From the NCBI RefSeq assembly GCF_019749255.1, contig NZ_JACWFH010000027.1, positions 27,406 to 91,405 of the forward strand: a stretch of DNA of 64,000 nt. Direction: 5' to 3'. The notes below the pieces were generated by a model. The model was given only the letters and a program-made list of their open reading frames with translations. It had not been told where the DNA came from and searched no databases. Made by a program: the position numbers and the translations under genes. Shown piece by piece: positions 1-9,589 of the stretch. Numbering within the stretch: position 1 is the first letter of the stretch; the number at the start of each line of letters is the position of its first letter. The stretch comes from Mesobacillus maritimus (GTDB lineage Bacteria > Bacillota > Bacilli > Bacillales > Cytobacillaceae).

Positions 1-56
1 GTGAAAATGAAGGAAAGTCTGTCATTGACGTGATGAGAGAGGTGTATCAAAAATGA
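1..56 (+). CDS. 3' end of an upstream gene, probably ABC transporter ATPase
   Basis: The frame that starts at base 3 is open into the window and ends at a TGA at 54-56. Its last residues read roughly VIDVMREVYQK. The stop overlaps the ATG of the next gene (ATGA), which is typical of translationally coupled ABC ATPase/permease pairs. No catalytic motif lies within the window, so the ATPase assignment is inferred only from the neighbour. Confidence 0.45.
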   Translation, partial: ENEGKSVIDVMREVYQK

Positions 57-886
57 AAAAATACTTGCAGCTCGTGAACTTTGAATTTAATCGAATTGTG
101 AAGCTTTTTACCGTTCTACTCGGGATCACATTTGTTGCCCAAATGATCGGCGTGGTTGTGCAATCCAGAAGTTATCTGAACTTGGCGAATGAAAAAATGT
201 ACAAAGAAATGATGCCGCAGGCGGAGTTCCTTGAAAGTTTCGGTCAAATGAGCTTTTTACAAATCGCAAAAAGCTCTTGGTTCTTCGGTCCCATCGCGTT
301 GTGTGTTGCCGGAGTAGCGTTTTATATCTTTTTTATTTGGTATCGTGATTGGATTGGGAAAAACACGTTTATTTACCGACTATTAATGCTCCCAACATCA
401 AGATTGAATATTTTCTTTGCAAAAATTACGACAATTCTCCTCATGACATTTGGTTTTGTCGCCGTTCAACTGATTATGATTCCAATTGAGATCATGGTAT
501 TAAAAGCCATGGTTCCGAATGAATTCAGATTAGATCTGGGTGTGATGGAAGTCGTCACAAGTATTCCTGAATTAACACTCATTTTTCCAAGTAGCATCAT
601 GGAATTTATCTTCAATTATGGATTAGGTTTGTTGGCGGTCTCTGTTCTCTTTACCGGGATCTTATTTGAAAGAAGTTACAAGTGGAAAGGAATCCTTGCA
701 GGCCTTCTTTATGGTGCTCTCGCTGTAGTTGTGTTGCTTTTGCCACTCCTTTTACACGAGTTCGTTCTGAATAATTTCTTCTATCCAATTGAATTATTAG
801 TCCTTGAAATCATCATGGGCTTACTTGTATTATCAGCATCTATTTGGGTGAGTGGATTTCTATTAAAGAAAAAGGTCACCGTATAA
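53..886 (+). CDS. ABC-2 type transporter permease-like membrane protein
   Basis: This 277-residue integral membrane protein has about six hydrophobic helices: near residues 15-35, 75-98, 118-140, 185-205, 212-232 and 250-270. The short cytoplasmic N-terminus, large first extracytoplasmic loop and helices grouped toward the C-terminus resemble ABC-2 export permeases. Its start overlaps the stop of the preceding gene by 4 bp, so it probably forms an ATPase/permease pair with it. The next gene begins 12 bp downstream, so all three are likely co-transcribed. The substrate cannot be told from the sequence. Confidence 0.7.
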   Translation: MKKYLQLVNFEFNRIVKLFTVLLGITFVAQMIGVVVQSRSYLNLANEKMYKEMMPQAEFLESFGQMSFLQIAKSSWFFGPIALCVAGVAFYIFFIWYRDWIGKNTFIYRLLMLPTSRLNIFFAKITTILLMTFGFVAVQLIMIPIEIMVLKAMVPNEFRLDLGVMEVVTSIPELTLIFPSSIMEFIFNYGLGLLAVSVLFTGILFERSYKWKGILAGLLYGALAVVVLLLPLLLHEFVLNNFFYPIELLVLEIIMGLLVLSASIWVSGFLLKKKVTV

Positions 887-898
887 GGAGTGGGAAAT

Positions 899-2122
899 AT
901 GAAAAAATACTGGAAGTTTATAAGCATCCTCGTTGTGATTTTGCTTAGTATTGGTACTTTCTATGTAAAATCTGCTACGTCAGAAGAAAATCATCCAGAG
1001 TTTGTGATCAAAACACAAAGCGGTGATGCAAAAGAGATTGAACCATTGATTTTGGATGGGTATTATTCAGATACGTCCACAATGAATTATAAAAGTACGA
1101 ATGTAAAAATCAGTTCGGAAGGTTCTACATATGAACGTCGTAGCTTTCTCGACCAGATAATTGGACAGCCGCCAGCAGTGATTAAGGTATACCAGGAAAA
1201 GTATCGTTCCTTTATGCGTGGCAAAGGCACCAACGTGAACTCCTTTTCTGAGACCGATCAGGTTCTAGCTTACGCGGATGTCGATTATAAAACCGATTCG
1301 TTCCATTCTCATGATTTCACCTTTCCTATCTCGATTTTAAACAAAGAAGATGGCAGCGTGCAGTCCTTTACTGTGGAGATTCCAGATAGTGAAAACATGG
1401 ACTATGCTTTTATGGAAGATGTACAGATGATTGAGGATGAGTTATACCTCATCACGAATAACATGATTCGAAGTTCAGAAAGCTCGTATGATGAAAAACA
1501 TGTCTATACCATTGATTTGAACAATCAAACCATCACGAATGATGAGACCTTATCTCAGGTTCCAGAAGGGCAAGAAGGGAACCATGTCGTAGCAGAAATC
1601 ATTCGAACAAGTCCAACAGAGGCAAATGACCACCTGATTCTTTTACAAAAGGAAATAAAAGTAATCCATGACCCTGAATCGTACAGAGAAGAAGTGGTGA
1701 AACAAGAGGTCATTTCCTATAATTTAGCAACAAAAGAGAAAGAAAGCATCCCTATGTCAGACTTGCCAATCGATAGCGAGCTTAGCTTCTTCGATGGCTC
1801 TAGCATTTATTTCATCGGAGTAGAGGAACAAGAAATCGTAGTCTCTCCGTATCATTTAGCAGACGGCAAAGCTGGTGAAGAGTACAGGCTCCAATTATCA
1901 GGTGACGCTGACCATGGATCTGCTCCAATGACAACGATAAAGGACGGGAAACTGTATCTATCTGGCATGCAAATAAATCCAAAATTAAACATGAATGCTA
2001 CAGATGTCATCGTTGCAGACGTGAAAACTGGGGAAATCCTTTTTAAAGGACAAATTACTTTAGACGATTCTGAAGCAACGAACCAATACGAATTATACCT
2101 GCATGAAATGCTGGTAGAATAG
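899..2122 (+). CDS. membrane-anchored extracytoplasmic protein, unknown function
   Basis: The product has 407 residues. The ATG at 899 is chosen because AAGGAG (885-890) lies 8 bp upstream; a GTG nine bases earlier overlaps that site. Residues 1-27 (MKKYWKF then a hydrophobic run) look like a signal anchor or uncleaved signal peptide without a lipobox. The rest is hydrophilic with short alternating strand-like segments, which may suggest a beta-rich, propeller-like domain. I recognise no family. Its place after the permease suggests a surface partner or sensor for that transporter. Confidence 0.65.
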   Translation: MKKYWKFISILVVILLSIGTFYVKSATSEENHPEFVIKTQSGDAKEIEPLILDGYYSDTSTMNYKSTNVKISSEGSTYERRSFLDQIIGQPPAVIKVYQEKYRSFMRGKGTNVNSFSETDQVLAYADVDYKTDSFHSHDFTFPISILNKEDGSVQSFTVEIPDSENMDYAFMEDVQMIEDELYLITNNMIRSSESSYDEKHVYTIDLNNQTITNDETLSQVPEGQEGNHVVAEIIRTSPTEANDHLILLQKEIKVIHDPESYREEVVKQEVISYNLATKEKESIPMSDLPIDSELSFFDGSSIYFIGVEEQEIVVSPYHLADGKAGEEYRLQLSGDADHGSAPMTTIKDGKLYLSGMQINPKLNMNATDVIVADVKTGEILFKGQITLDDSEATNQYELYLHEMLVE

Positions 2123-2168
2123 GAGCGGACATAGGTCCCGTGCGGACATAGGTCCATTGTCCCGCTCC
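2122..2168 (+). repeat. hairpin built on a tandem 14-bp repeat
   Basis: The unit GCGGACATAGGTCC occurs at 2125-2138 and again at 2142-2155. The whole is closed by GGAGCGG (2122-2128) and CCGCTCC (2162-2168). It starts on the last base of the upstream stop codon and has no clear T-tract. It could weaken transcription between the surface-protein gene and the sigma gene. Confidence 0.5.
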
Positions 2169-2263
2169 GCAGGTAAAAAACGGAGAGACCGTTCCCCATG
2201 CTTCCATGGAGAGAGATTGGTTCTTTTCTTCTAGCAAACAGTAATAAAAGGAGCGGGAAAACC

Positions 2264-2830
2264 ATGCTAGCTATAGAGGAGGCTGTGGTGAACACAAACT
2301 CAGATCAAGCCATGAATCTAGCCATATTGGACCATGGAATGAACGAACAAAAATTGAATGAGCTCTATAAGGAATACCAAAAGAAGATGTATGGCCTCGC
2401 CTTTTCTTTTGTAAAAGATACCTATTTGGCGGAAGACCTTTCCCATGAAATCCTCGTCAAATGCTATCTATCTCGCAAAAAATTTAACGGCAATTGTTCT
2501 CTTTATTCGTGGATGTATCGAATTGCGGTCAATCATTGTATTGATTTTTTACGAAAGAAATCCCGTCAGCAAGATTTGCCTCATGACGATATCGGACAGA
2601 TTCATGTTGATCTGGTCCCTACACCGGAATCTGAGGTTTTAACCATTTGTGAGAAGGAAGAACTCAGAAACAAATTAAGACTACTCCCTTCGATGTATGA
2701 GGAAGTCCTTACGCTCTACTACTTTAAGGACCAATCCTTGAAAGAAATCGAAAATCATACAAAATTAAATCTCTCGACAATAAAAACGAGGCTTTCACGG
2801 GCAAAGAAGATGTTGAGAGAGATGTATTAG
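2264..2830 (+). CDS. ECF-type RNA polymerase sigma factor
   Basis: The 188-residue protein has a sigma-70 region 2 around residues 35-95 (YKEYQKKMYGLA ... AEDLSHEI) and a region 4 helix-turn-helix near the C-terminus (EVLTLYYFKDQSLKEI ... STIKTRLSRAKKML). These are the two domains of extracytoplasmic-function sigma factors, which redirect RNA polymerase to a small regulon. The ATG at 2264 is preceded by AAAGGAG at 10 bp. A GTG at 2288 behind GAGGAGG is a possible alternative start. No adjacent anti-sigma factor is obvious; the anchored protein upstream is the only membrane partner nearby. Confidence 0.85.
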   Translation: MLAIEEAVVNTNSDQAMNLAILDHGMNEQKLNELYKEYQKKMYGLAFSFVKDTYLAEDLSHEILVKCYLSRKKFNGNCSLYSWMYRIAVNHCIDFLRKKSRQQDLPHDDIGQIHVDLVPTPESEVLTICEKEELRNKLRLLPSMYEEVLTLYYFKDQSLKEIENHTKLNLSTIKTRLSRAKKMLREMY

Positions 2831-2852
2831 CAAAGTCTTTAAGGTAAAAACA

Positions 2853-2901
2853 AACCCGATGAAGTGACACATGCCGTTAGTCCTTCATCGGGTTATTTTT
2901 A
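2853..2901 (+). terminator. rho-independent terminator of the sigma gene
   Basis: AACCCGATGAAG (2853-2864) pairs with CTTCATCGGGTT (2883-2894) and is followed by a T-rich run. It lies between two convergent genes and may serve both. Confidence 0.8.
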
Positions 2902-2935
2902 TCCAATGCTTCTCTTCAGTGAGTAGATGCACACC

Positions 2936-3910
2936 TTACGAATGTTCAGGAGTGAATGTTTCATCCCATGTTTGTATGCCGTCATCTTCATCAAATTCGA
3001 TGCTGACGTGCGTCACACCTTTCATTGCGAGAATTTCTCCTCTAATGCGATCTTTTATATCATCTGCTTGAGCTACGGTAAGAGAAGGATCGATTTCCAG
3101 TTTCATTTCAATATGAAAGTCTTCACCTTCTTTGATTGCAAAAAGAGTTTGAATGTCTTTAATCTCGGGGTTTTGGAAGATATATTTAGCAATTTCTGCT
3201 TCGAAAGCGTCATCTGCTTCACCAAGCGCACCTTTTGCATTATCTAAAAATACTCTTCCTACTACATAGAACATCATCAGCCCAATGATAATCGAAGCGA
3301 TTCCCTCCGCAGCATGCCATCCTGCAAAATAGGAAAGCAAGATCCCAATAATGGCAATGATTCCACCGAATGTAGCGACTAAATCTTCCATAAAGACAAG
3401 TTTTGTTGCTGGCTTAGCCCGTTTTAAACTGCTGAAGCTTTTTCCCACAATCGCAAGCCCTTTTGCCTCCACATGGGTTTCATGGAGGACCTCCTTCATC
3501 GCTTTATAAAGAACAAACGCCTCCAATAGGACAGCTGCTGCCAAAACGGAAAGGTTGATCACTAGTCCTGTTGATTCGACAGGATGCAGAATATGATGAT
3601 ACCCTTCTTTAATCGTTTCATAACTCATGATTCCCACTATAATGACCGCTCCAAGTAAAACTAAATTAACAAGTCGCCCGAATCCATTGGGATAACGGTC
3701 TGTCGGCGCTTTTTTACTAAGCGCACTTCCGATGAAAACGAAAAATTGATTCGCTGCATCTCCCAGAGAATGCATGGTTTCAGCAAACATGGCAACATTT
3801 CCGGTAAAAAAGTAAGCACTCCCTTTTATGACTGCAATAATGGTATTAACAATCGCAGCAATTAGTGATGACTTATTCCCTTTTTTAAATATATTTTCCT
3901 TTTGCGGCAT
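2936..3910 (-). CDS. cation diffusion facilitator (CDF) family transporter
   Basis: CDF transporters are proton-coupled efflux pumps for Zn, Fe, Mn or Co. This 324-residue protein has the usual six helices and a C-terminal cytoplasmic metal-binding domain from about residue 230. The HxxxD metal site of helix 2 is present (HSLGD, H47 and D51). The fifth helix has an EDL...G pattern instead of a second HxxxD, as in the SLC30A9-like branch. The start at 3910 is preferred because GGAGG lies 5 bp upstream; an in-frame ATG at 3922 overlaps that site. The C-terminus is acidic. Metal specificity is not predictable here. Confidence 0.85.
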   Translation of the reverse strand: MPQKENIFKKGNKSSLIAAIVNTIIAVIKGSAYFFTGNVAMFAETMHSLGDAANQFFVFIGSALSKKAPTDRYPNGFGRLVNLVLLGAVIIVGIMSYETIKEGYHHILHPVESTGLVINLSVLAAAVLLEAFVLYKAMKEVLHETHVEAKGLAIVGKSFSSLKRAKPATKLVFMEDLVATFGGIIAIIGILLSYFAGWHAAEGIASIIIGLMMFYVVGRVFLDNAKGALGEADDAFEAEIAKYIFQNPEIKDIQTLFAIKEGEDFHIEMKLEIDPSLTVAQADDIKDRIRGEILAMKGVTHVSIEFDEDDGIQTWDETFTPEHS

Positions 3911-4056
3911 CGTTTCCTCCATTGTCTTTATAGATACTATTTTTGTTTATATAGTATTTAACCTTTTTACGTTAATTATGTTGGAGGAAGGTGCCTAATA
4001 CTTTCCCGGCAAAGGAATTTAATTGCTCTGTGGTTTGTATGGACAGCCCAATCCCG

Positions 4057-4140
4057 GTAGTTCGCTTCGAACAATGCTCTTTGACCAATTATTCTCTTTT
4101 TCTATTAGTAGCAGAACAGGAATTTTCTTTGGATGACAAT
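4057..4140 (+). pseudogene. remnant related to the 5' end of the gene at 10051-10476
   Basis: The frame reads VRFEQCSLTNYSLF and then LLVAEQ. This aligns with IRLEQCSLAHYLYHLL and AER at the N-terminus of the unknown protein next to the DnaB-like helicase. The DNA also matches closely (for example GAACAATG then CTATTAG). It lacks a start and the remaining three quarters of the gene, so it is a degraded, opposite-strand copy. The rest of 3911-4330 holds nothing else I can identify. Confidence 0.55.
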
Positions 4141-4330
4141 AATATATTCCCCAAAAGAACACACATTCTGTTTTAAAAATTACATATAAGGAGTTATCTA
4201 CTTTTTAAGCTTTATTTATTAGTTGAAATTATTTCCAATTTTTTTAATCTATTTTACACATCTCCTTAATATATTTAAATTGGCAATTGTTCCAATAGGA
4301 TTCCCCCATTATCTAGAAGGAGGAATAACA

Positions 4331-5413
4331 GTGAAAAGACTAAAGAAAGTCTTAAAAATATTGGGAATTGGAGGATTAGGTTTATTCATTTCAGTTAGTG
4401 GTGCCTCGACCTCTAACGCAGGGGATATTCCTATAAGTGTTGATGCATCTAAACCCGGTACCACGCGTATAATTTGGGATGATTTTTCAAATGGTTTTAA
4501 AAATGAAGCGTGGTTTTATTTTTCAGCAGGCAATTATATTGGAAATGATGGACATGTAACGACATCCAATAAAGGATTAGAAGTTGTATCAAAAGGAACG
4601 AATCCAGTGACTGGTGAACCTGCCTTTACAAAAACACTAGCACAAGAATCTGAAAATGGCGGTTTGCCAGGTGCAATCGACCATGTAAAATGGTTAGCTT
4701 ATATGAATCACACTTCCACAAAAGGTATTCCTGGCTTTGATGCAGCGCCCAAAAAGGTATTATCATTTGAAAGTACACTTTCCGGAAGAACCTTTGGAAC
4801 CCAATTTCATCCGTTTGGGGATGCTATTACGGATCCAAATGATATTCGATTGGCAAGCTTTGCAATGAATACGATGGACATGGAAACATTTATGGTTTTT
4901 GACTTTTTCATAACAAATAATCAAATATATGCATTTTATGAACGCCTTCCACTAGGTAGAGGGACTTTAGGGAATTATGCTGCATTTTCTTATAAAATAC
5001 CTGTGGCTGAACGGAACCCTGAAGACTTTCATAAACTAAAAATATCGTATGATAAAGACAAAGGGATTGTTAAGTGGTTCGTGAAGAACAAAGAGGTTTT
5101 CCGTGTTGACAAAATAGGGTATCGGATTGACCGAAAGTATTTAATATTGGATCACGGGGGTAAAGAACAGCTCGTAAAACCTGATCAGTTAGTAGCTGGC
5201 TTAGGTCTATTTACTCTACTTGATGCCGCAGAAAACGGGAAGGGTTTAGTTAAATTGTCAAATGAAGAAAACTTCTATTTTGATCCAATAAAAGGGGAAC
5301 CAAATCCTATTTCTTTCGTTGATCCTATCAGCCTTGAATCAAACAGATTATTTGGGCAGGGAGCAAAACTGCAAGTGAAAAATATTAATGTTGTTTATAG
5401 TGATTCAAAATAG
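4331..5413 (+). CDS. secreted protein, possible concanavalin-like fold (DUF6081-like)
   Basis: The GTG at 4331 is preceded by AAGGAGGA at about 8 bp, and the frame then gives a clean signal peptide (VKRLKKVLKILGIGG ... SGASTSNAG) with likely cleavage near residue 30. The roughly 330-residue mature part is rich in aromatic and beta-strand-like segments (DDFSNGFKNEAWFYF, KWFVKNKEVFRVD), as in laminarinase/lectin-like jelly rolls. It resembles the secreted DUF6081 group, but I cannot confirm membership and see no clear catalytic acid pair. It appears to be a stand-alone gene. Confidence 0.6.
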   Translation: MKRLKKVLKILGIGGLGLFISVSGASTSNAGDIPISVDASKPGTTRIIWDDFSNGFKNEAWFYFSAGNYIGNDGHVTTSNKGLEVVSKGTNPVTGEPAFTKTLAQESENGGLPGAIDHVKWLAYMNHTSTKGIPGFDAAPKKVLSFESTLSGRTFGTQFHPFGDAITDPNDIRLASFAMNTMDMETFMVFDFFITNNQIYAFYERLPLGRGTLGNYAAFSYKIPVAERNPEDFHKLKISYDKDKGIVKWFVKNKEVFRVDKIGYRIDRKYLILDHGGKEQLVKPDQLVAGLGLFTLLDAAENGKGLVKLSNEENFYFDPIKGEPNPISFVDPISLESNRLFGQGAKLQVKNINVVYSDSK

Positions 5414-5905
5414 AATTTCATCCCAATTCTCTATGGTACTCTTTCCTTTTAGCGTGGAAACCAAGCAGCTAAAATCATGACTACTATAAGTCCAAGAGCA
5501 TAAGACTTTGAAAGCGGAGAATGAGCAGGATGGCGTATAAAGACTTAAGCGTATGGACATTCCCTACGCTTCTTCTATTTTAAACTGCTATGTACCTACG
5601 AAGGACAGGAAGGAAAAAGGTGTCAGGCACTATCCATGGTCTAAAAAATGTGAAATCAATCTGCTAAATGCAATCCCCTCCTACCGTCAAAGGAAACACC
5701 AGATTGGGATAAAAGAAGCAAAGCGTTTGACCTTAGAATTAGCTGAGGAAACAAACAAGAATTATCCTGAAATCTAAGGGAGGACGGAAATTGCTATTTA
5801 TGAGCAATAGATAAAAGCCAGGCACATCTGAGTAAAAAGTGCCTGGCTTTTTGACTATTGTATTAGTACTCACATCGACGATACTGACAGGATTACAACG
5901 TTTTC
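5414..5905. other. intergenic region with repeat fragments
   Basis: It contains a hairpin AAGCGTA...CCCTACGCTT (about 5547-5571) resembling one at 29115-29143. A half copy of the family-A palindrome (GGTGTCAGGCAC, 5619) follows. An open frame at 5648-5777 ends in KRLTLELAEETNKNYPEI without a convincing start or ribosome site. The last may be a gene remnant; no intact gene is supported. Confidence 0.45.
5814..5853. terminator. bidirectional terminator with family-A core
   Basis: AAAAGCCAGGCAC (5814-5826) pairs perfectly with GTGCCTGGCTTTT (5840-5852), flanked by T/A runs on both strands. On the minus strand it lies just downstream of the flavin oxidoreductase gene. Confidence 0.8.
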
Positions 5906-6916
5906 CTATAACTCCAGTATTTCTGCCACGAGTTGGTGAGAGTAGAGTCGGGCGTTGTGATCATAGACCATTGTGCTCACCATGATCTCATTGGCCTTCG
6001 TCTCATCTAAGAAGGTTTGTAGTTTTTTCTTTACGTTGAGAGGACTTCCGATAATTGTGGAGCCCAATTGCTTTTCTAATACTGCCTTTTCATAAGGGCT
6101 CATGAGCTCATCCAAATTCTTTATTGGTGGCTGCAACTGTGATGGTGTGTTCCTCATCATATTGAGGAAATTTTGTTTGATGGAAGTGGCAAGGAATTCA
6201 GCTTCCTCATCCGTATCTGCAGCAATGATATTTACCGCTACCATTGCGTAAGGATCTTGATAATCCTCCGACGGCTGGAAGTTCTCGTAATACAATTTTA
6301 ACGCTGGTAGTGTGTTTTCAGGTGAAAAATGACTAGCAAAAGCAAACGGCATTCCAAGTTGTGCCGATAATCGGGCACTAAAACCACTAGAACCTAACAA
6401 CCAAATAGGGATATTTGCTCCTTCACCAGGGATTGCTCGTACAACTCCCGAACCTTCGAAATAGGCTTGCAGTTGTTCTAATTGTTCTGGGAATTCAACG
6501 CCATTGTTGTAATTTGCACCACGAAGTGCATGGGCAGTTCGTTGATCGGTTCCTGGCGCACGCCCTAACCCTAAATCAATTCGGCCAGGATACATCGCTT
6601 CGAGGGTTCCGAATTGCTCCGCGATTACCAGTGGGGAATGGTTTGGAAGCATGATTCCGCCGGATCCTACTCGGATAGTAGAAGTATGCGCCGCTATATG
6701 GCCGATGACTAAAGATGTTGCAGAGCTGGCGATGCCAGGCATATTGTGGTGCTCGGCTAACCAGTACCGTTTATAGCCTAATTTTTCCGTTAACTGTGCT
6801 AACTCAATCGAATGTTGGAAGGATTGGCTAGGCGTCCCCCCTTGCACGATAGGTGCAAGGTCAAGGACGGAAAATGGGATTTCGTTGATGGATTTTGTCG
6901 GTCTAGTTATTGCCAT
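5906..6916 (-). CDS. LLM-class flavin-dependent oxidoreductase (YhbW-like)
   Basis: This 336-residue protein belongs to the bacterial luciferase-like monooxygenase superfamily, TIM-barrel enzymes that use reduced FMN. The N-terminal [14 protein letters not shown], the [15 protein letters not shown] segment around residues 51-65 and the [20 protein letters not shown] segment (about 83-102) are characteristic of the YhbW/MsnO8-like subgroup. Length is typical. The substrate of this subgroup is generally unknown. The gene stands alone, ends in the hairpin at 5814-5853 and has only a weak ribosome site. Confidence 0.85.
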   Translation of the reverse strand: MAITRPTKSINEIPFSVLDLAPIVQGGTPSQSFQHSIELAQLTEKLGYKRYWLAEHHNMPGIASSATSLVIGHIAAHTSTIRVGSGGIMLPNHSPLVIAEQFGTLEAMYPGRIDLGLGRAPGTDQRTAHALRGANYNNGVEFPEQLEQLQAYFEGSGVVRAIPGEGANIPIWLLGSSGFSARLSAQLGMPFAFASHFSPENTLPALKLYYENFQPSEDYQDPYAMVAVNIIAADTDEEAEFLATSIKQNFLNMMRNTPSQLQPPIKNLDELMSPYEKAVLEKQLGSTIIGSPLNVKKKLQTFLDETKANEIMVSTMVYDHNARLYSHQLVAEILEL

Positions 6917-7346
6917 AAAATAAACACTTCTTTCTTTTATTTTACTAGTTGTATGGAGTTTGGCTGTGGTTGACTAGAATCGTATTTATGCGAACCTATG
7001 CAAAGGATAATGATAACTATTTGTTTTTATCATAACAGGAAGAATGGCTGATTTACATTGAAATGACTTAGTAGAAGGCGTTCGTTCGCATCTCCATAGT
7101 GACGAACTTATGAACCTGCGCATGTGCTTTACGCATTCGGCGAACATCTTTAAGATAATTATCCTGTTTGAAAATGCTATAAAACAGAACTGTGAACCTC
7201 AGGCTTTGTGGAAAAGAAATCCTCGTATGAACAATATGGACATAGAATATAATTCCAACTATCTCATCAAACTAATCAGGATAAATCTCTTTATTTATAT
7301 CCCCCACTTATATTAGATTCCTAAAAAAGTCTTACAAGGAGGCAAC
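6917..7346. other. intergenic region, no gene recognised
   Basis: The region separates two divergently transcribed genes and presumably holds both promoters. A GATAATGATAAC stretch near 7010 resembles half of a Fur box, but the second half does not match. Frames here have no ribosome site or recognisable product. Confidence 0.4.
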
Positions 7347-8942
7347 ATGAAGGTATCTGACTTGATGGTAACATGTTTGGAAAATGAAGGTGTAGAATTC
7401 ATATTTGGGATTGTCGGGACAGAGACGCTTGATCTCGCGGATTCGTTATCAAAATCTACAAAAATTCAATTTGTAAATGTACGACATGAACAAGGTGCCG
7501 CCTTTATGGCTGATGTTTATGGAAGGCTATCCAACAAAGTGGGCGTTTGTTTATCCACCCTTGGACCCGGTGCAACAAACCTTTTGACTGGAATGGCTAG
7601 TGCACAACTCGATCATTCACCTGTACTGGCATTAATTGGACAAGCCGATGTAGGACGAAATCATAAGGAATCTCATCAATATATAGATCTAAGTAAATTA
7701 TTTGAACCAGTCACAAAATTATGTACACAGATTAAGGAGTCGCAGACTCTCCCTACGAATATTCGGAAATCGTTCCGGCTGGCAATGATGGAAAAGCCGG
7801 GTGCGGTAGCCGTCATACTGCCAGAGAATTTTTTATCCGAAATGATAACAAACATGCCTTTGCCAGTCATGCCTTTACCTAAGAGTATTCCTGATATGGA
7901 TTCAGTTAAGTCTACCATTAGACTGTTAACGAACTGTACAAAACCATTTATTATCCTGGGAAATGGAGTAATCAGACAACATGCGGTACCTGAGGTTCAA
8001 ACCTTTATTGATACCCTCCAAGCCCCTGTAACTCATAGCTTTATGGCAAAAGGGATTTTGGAAAAAGAACACCCATGTAATTTTTTCACATTTGGTTTTA
8101 ATGAGAAGGATGAAGTAATAAAGGGAATTGAGCAGGCTGATTTAATCATTTCAATTGGATTTGACTTCGTTGAAAAACTGCCAAAGGATTGGAATAAAAG
8201 GAAAATTCCCGTTTTACATATTGATGCACTACCAGCAGAAACAAATGAATTTTATCCCGCCCGGTATGAACTAGTTGGGAACATAAAGGAGACACTCCAA
8301 TTACTTAATGAATCCGAGTTACCGATAAAGTCCTGGGAACCTTCCGGAAATCTAAAAGAAAGATTGCTTGATGTCCATAAAATAAAGAAGAATGAACAAA
8401 AATCAGCTAGTCGGCCATTTACCATTGAAAATATGTTGCACTGTATAGAGGACTATACCCCAGAAAATAGCATTGTAGTTTCAGACGTCGGAGCACATAA
8501 AGTTTCAATTGCCCGAACGTATCAGCCCAAAAACCCAAATCGGGTAATCATCTCGAATGGTTTGGCTTCAATGGGAATTGCCATTCCAGGTTCTATAGGA
8601 GCTAAACTTGCCTGTCCAAATGACCCGGTCATATGTATTACTGGTGATGGAGGGGCGTTGATGAATTTTGCTGAAATCGAGACGGCCAAAAGGCTAGGCC
8701 TATCTTTCATTATCATTGTATTGAATGATTCAATGTTAAAACTTGAAGTGCAACAAATGGATCAGTTATTTGGAGAAAGCTACGGCGTAACCTTTGAGAA
8801 TCCCGATTTTATCCAATTAGCAGAAGGATTCGGAATTGAGGGAAAGCAAGCAAGAAACCTGGATGAATTTCAGAGTGCCCTGCAGGAATCCTTACCAACC
8901 TTAGAAAATATCGTCTTAATTGAGGTTTTCTTACAGAGTTGA
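7347..8942 (+). CDS. acetolactate synthase large subunit-like ThDP enzyme
   Basis: The 531-residue protein has the three-domain layout of ThDP-dependent acetohydroxyacid synthases. The cofactor-activating glutamate is in RHEQGAAFMADVYGR (E48). A central domain spans about 185-310, and a C-terminal pyrophosphate domain carries the GDG motif (ITGDGGALMNFAEIE, about 430-445) and the following N-D for metal binding. Length and pattern are close to catabolic AlsS, but the sequence is divergent and no alsD or ilvN/ilvC neighbour is present. It could be another member such as a sulfoacetaldehyde or oxalyl-type enzyme. AAGGAGG lies 7 bp upstream of the ATG. Confidence 0.75.
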   Translation: MKVSDLMVTCLENEGVEFIFGIVGTETLDLADSLSKSTKIQFVNVRHEQGAAFMADVYGRLSNKVGVCLSTLGPGATNLLTGMASAQLDHSPVLALIGQADVGRNHKESHQYIDLSKLFEPVTKLCTQIKESQTLPTNIRKSFRLAMMEKPGAVAVILPENFLSEMITNMPLPVMPLPKSIPDMDSVKSTIRLLTNCTKPFIILGNGVIRQHAVPEVQTFIDTLQAPVTHSFMAKGILEKEHPCNFFTFGFNEKDEVIKGIEQADLIISIGFDFVEKLPKDWNKRKIPVLHIDALPAETNEFYPARYELVGNIKETLQLLNESELPIKSWEPSGNLKERLLDVHKIKKNEQKSASRPFTIENMLHCIEDYTPENSIVVSDVGAHKVSIARTYQPKNPNRVIISNGLASMGIAIPGSIGAKLACPNDPVICITGDGGALMNFAEIETAKRLGLSFIIIVLNDSMLKLEVQQMDQLFGESYGVTFENPDFIQLAEGFGIEGKQARNLDEFQSALQESLPTLENIVLIEVFLQS

Positions 8943-8956
8943 ACACAAAAACAAAA

Positions 8957-9000
8957 AGGTGCCAGGCACCATCCAATTATCTGGAAGGTGCCTGGCACCT
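8957..9000 (+). terminator. family-A palindrome acting as terminator
   Basis: AGGTGCCAGGCACC (8957-8970) pairs with GGTGCCTGGCACCT (8987-9000), followed by AGCTTTTT. Compared with the copies near 50, 55 and 58 kb, both arms carry the same compensating change (GACA to GCCA and TGTC to TGGC). Confidence 0.7.
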
Positions 9001-9080
9001 AGCTTTTTCTCTTAGTTATTTCCTATACAGTTGTTACTATGAAAACATTCTTCCAAATTGTCTCATATAGCCCCTGCTTG

Positions 9081-9470
9081 TTATTCTACGACTACCTTCC
9101 CTACCATTCCTTGCTGGGCATGGTACCTGCATATTAAGTCATATGTACCAGGCTGTTTCGGTGCTACGGTAATGGTTTTTTCTTTCCCTGGCTCGACCTC
9201 AACGTCAATTCCGAGCTTCTCCACTGTGAAGGTGTGCTCTTTCCTACCTGTGTTTTTCAGTAACAACGTAGTGGTTGTTCCATTCTGAATCGTGATGGCT
9301 TTTGGATTAAAGTAATCATCGCCCAGCTCGACCTCAATCGGTTTCGCCGTCTCCACAGGCTCAGTGACAGTATTGGATTCAGCAAAAACGTTAAGGGTGC
9401 CTTGTGTTGACACAATCAAAAGCATGGCAAACAAAGCAGCCAATCCTGTGACCCACTTTTTTATAGACAT
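9081..9470 (-). CDS. secreted cupredoxin-domain protein
   Basis: The start at 9470 has AAGGTGG 8 bp upstream and opens directly with a signal peptide (MSIKKWVTGLAALFAMLLIV, likely cut after VFA-E). The remaining ~100 residues form one cupredoxin domain with type I copper ligands: H79 (KEHTF), C114 and H117 (ICRYH) and M122 (QQGM). Such proteins shuttle electrons or bind copper outside the membrane. No oxidase or copper gene is adjacent, so its partner is unknown. Confidence 0.85.
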   Translation of the reverse strand: MSIKKWVTGLAALFAMLLIVSTQGTLNVFAESNTVTEPVETAKPIEVELGDDYFNPKAITIQNGTTTTLLLKNTGRKEHTFTVEKLGIDVEVEPGKEKTITVAPKQPGTYDLICRYHAQQGMVGKVVVE

Positions 9471-9589
9471 TTGCAATCCCACCTTTCTATTAACTATTTT
9501 TTTCTTATTCATGATAAATGATCAATTTAAATGAGTCATTTTTTCTTTTTATGTCCATCTCTGTTAGATAGACTCTCAGTAGTATACTC

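Noticed and set aside
3991..4176. 61-codon plus-strand gene
   Set aside because: Its GTG touches the Shine-Dalgarno-like GGAGGAAG and only the middle matches a known gene; treated as a remnant.
7008..7030. Fur-box-like GATAATGATAAC
   Set aside because: Only one half matches the inverted-repeat consensus and no iron gene is adjacent.
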